Assembly: GCA_964434865.1 (NCBI GenBank)
Contig: CAYSWV010000007.1
Location: 71,365 to 135,364 of the forward strand
Reading direction: 5' to 3'
From: CAYSWV01 sp964434865
Lineage (GTDB): Bacteria; Cyanobacteriota; Cyanobacteriia; Thermostichales; Thermostichaceae
DNA length: 64,000 nt
A program made the translations under genes and the position numbers. Shown here one piece after another: positions 61,302 through 64,000 of this stretch (position 1 is the first letter of the stretch; every line of letters begins with the position of its first letter). Under the pieces are notes generated by a model. The model worked only from the letters and a program-made list of their open reading frames with translations. It did not search any database and had not been told where the DNA came from.

Positions 61302-62450
61302 CTACCCATCTTGGGCGATAACGGCTGGTGTAGGTGGTGGGCCTACGTAAGATTCAACAATGGTAAGTAATTCATGTTCTGCAAAGGGTTTACTGAGAAA
61401 CTCATTGGCCCCAGCCATCCGAGCTTTGATTCGATCGGTAAATCCATCTTTACCTGTCAACATGATCATAGGAGTTTCCCGGAAAGCTGAGGATTTGCGT
61501 AACATAGCGCACAGCTCATAACCATCCAGTTTGGGCATCGCAACATCACATAAGATCATGTCAGGATTTAGGAGAAACACTTGGCCCAAGGCTTTTAAAG
61601 GATTGCCAATCGTGGTGACCTGGTAACCCCCATTTTGGAGAATGAATTCTACCGTCTTTTGGATTGCCATACTGTCATCAATGCACAGAATATGGGCCGG
61701 ACGATCCAGAGGCATTGATTTGGATAGCCGCTCACTCTTGAGGGGATCTACAGCTGACAACTGCATAGCTCCCTTATCGATGTAAGGATAGAATCCCTTA
61801 GCTACTAATAAGGTGTCACGACCTAGGTATCGCCCGATCTGACGAATCGTTGCCTTTTCCTTAGACCATTGACTCAAAGCCTTGAACATCGGTTCTGGTA
61901 ATGTTTTCTGGAGAGGTTCAGAATTGATGATGGTGGGAATTTGCTCAGGAGATTGGATGCGGGGATGGAGTTTTTTCCACTCTTGCACCTGGGTCATGAT
62001 CTCAGTTAAGAGGGGGGTCACCTCAAAGGTAGTGAGTTGAGGGGCTAAGGGGGCTCCTGCCTCAAAAATAAACGAGCCATGATGTAAGCTCAAGAGATCA
62101 AACAAGACCTCACGAACCATACCCAACACAATTTGTTTGCCTTGATTTGGATCAAGCTTTTGGTTTTCAATCAAGGCCCAAAGTCGGTTGTACTCAGGTG
62201 CATTGACAGCTGCTTTGGGTGGGATCTGAACCTGATCTAAGGCATCCTCGGCCTTGTAACGATGGAGATAATCCTTGAGGCGAGCAATACTCCCTTCCGT
62301 ATCTGAGGCGTAGATGATCCGTCCGTTCAGGAAAAAGACGAACCAATAGTTAGTAGGGCTAGCTTCGACAAAAAGCTCACCAGTTCGCTGCCCTAGCTCG
62401 ATCAGTTGCAGAATACTGCGAATGTCAATCTCTTGAAGCTTCCCCTGCAT
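61302..62450 (-). CDS. PatA/PixG-type regulator: PATAN domain plus receiver
   Basis: This is a 382-residue protein. The N-terminal PATAN domain (about 1-170) starts M-Q-G-K-L-Q-E-I-D-I-R-S-I-L-Q-L-I and has G-R-T-G-E-L-like and F-F-L-N-G-R-I-I-Y-A. The receiver (about 253-370) has C-I-D-D-S, phospho-Asp in M-I-L-C-D-V-A-M-P-K-L-D-G, L-T-G-K and S-K-P-F. Such proteins head pix/pil operons and, in Synechocystis, control direction of phototaxis through the pilus motor. It is first in the minus-strand operon. Confidence 0.9.
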   Translation of the reverse strand: MQGKLQEIDIRSILQLIELGQRTGELFVEASPTNYWFVFFLNGRIIYASDTEGSIARLKDYLHRYKAEDALDQVQIPPKAAVNAPEYNRLWALIENQKLDPNQGKQIVLGMVREVLFDLLSLHHGSFIFEAGAPLAPQLTTFEVTPLLTEIMTQVQEWKKLHPRIQSPEQIPTIINSEPLQKTLPEPMFKALSQWSKEKATIRQIGRYLGRDTLLVAKGFYPYIDKGAMQLSAVDPLKSERLSKSMPLDRPAHILCIDDSMAIQKTVEFILQNGGYQVTTIGNPLKALGQVFLLNPDMILCDVAMPKLDGYELCAMLRKSSAFRETPMIMLTGKDGFTDRIKARMAGANEFLSKPFAEHELLTIVESYVGPPPTPAVIAQDG

Positions 62451-62691
62451 GGGATGTTTATCCTCAGCACAGCTATTTACAACTATTATGCCGCTTCTCT
62501 GCCAGTAAACCTAGACTGTATCAGATCTTGTGGCTTGATTGCAGCCTGTCCAATACTTAACAGGTTGGCTACTGAGTAGCAATGATTACCTTAAGACCTG
62601 AATCTTACGGATCACTGTGTCTATCATCTCAGATCATTCAACGATCCTGGTTAAGTAAACCCAAAGAACCCTTTAGACAGCTTTAATCTGT

Positions 62692-63039
62692 TTAGTGAGT
62701 GGATGGGGGGTGTTGGAGATAAGTTCGGGCTTCTTGTTCAGTATTGAACCAGGGTAGCAAACTGCCAGTTTCGGTAAGATCTAAGGTGAGTTTGACCGGT
62801 TCGGAACTCTCACACAAGACCAGTTGACCGCCCCCTTCAACACAGCGCCGCCGGCTCTCAATCATCAGGCCTAATCCTAAGCTATCGAGTAAGGTGACAC
62901 CAGCAACATTCAGGATCAGATTGTAGTGACCTGCCTGCAGCTTGGTTTGGATCTGACGACGAATGGTATCGAGGGTGCTACCAATCACCGGTCCATAAAG
63001 TTCAATGGTGGCAATCGAGGTCCTATAGCTTCCTTGCAT
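62692..63039 (-). CDS. STAS-domain anti-sigma-factor-antagonist-like protein
   Basis: From ATG 63039 this is a 115-residue STAS domain. The motif L-L-D-S-L-G-L-G-L-M keeps the phosphorylatable Ser of SpoIIAA-type proteins (first residue after Asp) but has Leu for the second Ser. Partner-switching control of a sigma factor or phosphatase is the usual role. No kinase or phosphatase partner is adjacent. A TTG at 63093 would add 18 residues and is unlikely. Confidence 0.82.
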   Translation of the reverse strand: MQGSYRTSIATIELYGPVIGSTLDTIRRQIQTKLQAGHYNLILNVAGVTLLDSLGLGLMIESRRRCVEGGGQLVLCESSEPVKLTLDLTETGSLLPWFNTEQEARTYLQHPPSTH

Positions 63040-63378
63040 AGAGATAAGTCTCAACAAGTCTTGATGAACTAAACCCAGAGTAATGGGTAGCAAATGAGAA
63101 TGGAGGGCCTGAAAGATCCAAGATCTATACAGTTCCGAAACTCATAGACATACCACTATCCTACAAGCGTTATCCTCTCAGAGGTTATCCTCTCAGCCAC
63201 TATCTTTGAGCACTAAGAGAATAGCGCATGTATTATTTTTAACATGTTTGTGGAGTAATGGCTATGGTAGGGGCATTACATTTTAGAATCATAAATCTTA
63301 GAATCAATGGGTGTTTAGAATCAATGGGTGTTTAGAGTTAAGTTTAAGATTCAAAGGTAAGGATAGCTTATTGTTGAT
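63040..63378. other. Intergenic region of 339 bp with two tandem duplications
   Basis: Divergent STAS and coaD genes. It contains the 15-bp duplication at 63169-63196 (GTTATCCTCTCAGAG) and the 17-bp duplication at 63298-63331. I see no gene. Confidence 0.6.
63298..63331. repeat. 17-bp perfect tandem duplication upstream of coaD
   Basis: TTAGAATCAATGGGTGT occurs at 63298-63314 and 63315-63331, followed by TTAGA. It ends 47 bp before the coaD start, so it may lie in the promoter or leader. Confidence 0.9.
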
Positions 63379-63861
63379 ATGATTGCGCTTTACCCTGGCA
63401 GCTTTGATCCGATCACTTATGGTCATCTTGACATTATAGAGCGAGCCTGCCGCCTCTTTGATCAGCTGGTTGTAGCAGTTCTCAAAAACCCCAATAAAGT
63501 TCCTCTTTTTCCTCCTGATCAACGGTGTCATCAGATTGCAGTAGCCACTCGACACCTTGCTAATGTCCAGGTCGGTATGTTTGATGGCCTCACGGTTACT
63601 TATGCGCGTCAATGCCAGGCTCAAGTGTTAATTCGGGGGTTACGAGTCCTGTCAGATTTCGATGTTGAACTCCAGATTGCTCATACTAATAAGCTCTTAG
63701 GTCCAGAATTAGAAACGATCTTTCTAGCCACCTCAAGTGAACACAGTTTCCTGAGTAGTAGTTTAGTCAAAGAGGTCGCCCGTTTAGGGGGCCCTATCGA
63801 TCATTTAGTCCCTCCCAATGTAGGAGCTGATTTACATCAACAGTTTCCGGATCATGCTTGA
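63379..63861 (+). CDS. coaD: Phosphopantetheine adenylyltransferase
   Basis: This is a 160-residue enzyme of coenzyme A synthesis, transferring AMP from ATP to 4'-phosphopantetheine. It begins M-I-A-L-Y-P-G-S-F-D-P-I-T-Y-G-H-L-D, with the nucleotidyl-transferase G-H motif, and has L-I-R-G-L-R and F-L-S-S-S-L-V-K-E-V-A. Length is typical. Confidence 0.95.
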   Translation: MIALYPGSFDPITYGHLDIIERACRLFDQLVVAVLKNPNKVPLFPPDQRCHQIAVATRHLANVQVGMFDGLTVTYARQCQAQVLIRGLRVLSDFDVELQIAHTNKLLGPELETIFLATSSEHSFLSSSLVKEVARLGGPIDHLVPPNVGADLHQQFPDHA

Positions 63862-63948
63862 AGAGATGATAGATCAAGGCACTTTAACTATGAGTTCAAC
63901 AGGCTACCGTCTTTTTAAGTCAATGGGTTGCTAATCAGGAAGACTTAC

Positions 63949-64000
63949 AATAACTTAAAATACAATAACTTAAAATACAATAACTTAAAATACAATAACT
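63949..64000. repeat. 15-bp tandem repeat running off the window
   Basis: TACAATAACTTAAAA is repeated more than three times after coaD and continues to the last base, so the copy number is unknown. Confidence 0.9.

Noticed and set aside
62692..63039. STAS protein seemed to lack its phosphorylation serine (D-S-L-G instead of D-S-S-G)
   Set aside because: In SpoIIAA the phosphorylated residue is the first Ser after Asp, which is kept here; only the second Ser is changed.

Overview
The window is chromosomal DNA from a cyanobacterium. It carries light-dependent protochlorophyllide reductase, psbI, a CyanoP-type lipoprotein, the photosystem II assembly (PAP) operon known from Synechocystis as slr0144-slr0152, PatA-type (PATAN) regulators, the hopanoid gene hpnH and a small RNA matching Yfr1. 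I cannot place it to genus. I noticed the HIP1 octamer common in many cyanobacteria only once, while plain GATC looks very frequent. I see no insertion sequences, prophage genes, CRISPR arrays, tRNA or rRNA genes. A 100-N assembly gap lies at 8017-8116, and the same 55 bp flank it on both sides.

Layout. 1-982: the end of a probable TetR-family regulator and a GNAT acetyltransferase. 986-7339 (minus strand): the PAP operon in the same gene order as Synechocystis, preceded by a PATAN-domain gene. It holds two V4R proteins, two phycobiliprotein-like proteins, two 2Fe-2S ferredoxins, a small three-repeat protein, a membrane TPR protein and a Ser/Thr kinase. 8333-19989: a cell-envelope hydrolase fusion, MerR regulator, K+ channel, response regulator, por, NAD kinase, VOC protein and a membrane protein with two canonical EF hands. 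19979-22317: an operon for UDP-glucuronate and UDP-xylose. 22556-30419: cation efflux, a degenerate secreted nuclease-fold protein, an NB-ARC ATPase, CyanoP, a CpdA-like phosphodiesterase and small conserved proteins. 30555-36456: a CheY-MCP-CheA operon. 36534-51022: an RND transporter, hpnH, ArsR, thiD, flavin reductase, a compact SpoIID protein, Yfr1, MoxR ATPase, a large lipoprotein, fmt, a GRP/NRP-repeat protein and psbI. 51171-62450 (minus strand): a complete pil/pix-type chemosensory operon (PATAN regulator, two CheY, CheW, MCP, giant three-Hpt CheA). The window ends with a STAS protein, coaD and a tandem repeat that runs off the edge.

How it fits together. The themes are photosystem II assembly and repair, chlorophyll synthesis, cell-surface polysaccharide, and two CheA signalling systems of the kind that control type IV pilus motility and phototaxis. 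Calcium may be a link: the membrane protein at 18607-19989 has a textbook EF-hand pair, and the giant CheA has a textbook EF-hand loop in its acidic linker.

The most unusual DNA-level feature is the large number of short (about 8-20 bp, mostly 15-17 bp), near-perfect tandem duplications. They occur in most larger intergenic regions and, in frame, inside several genes.
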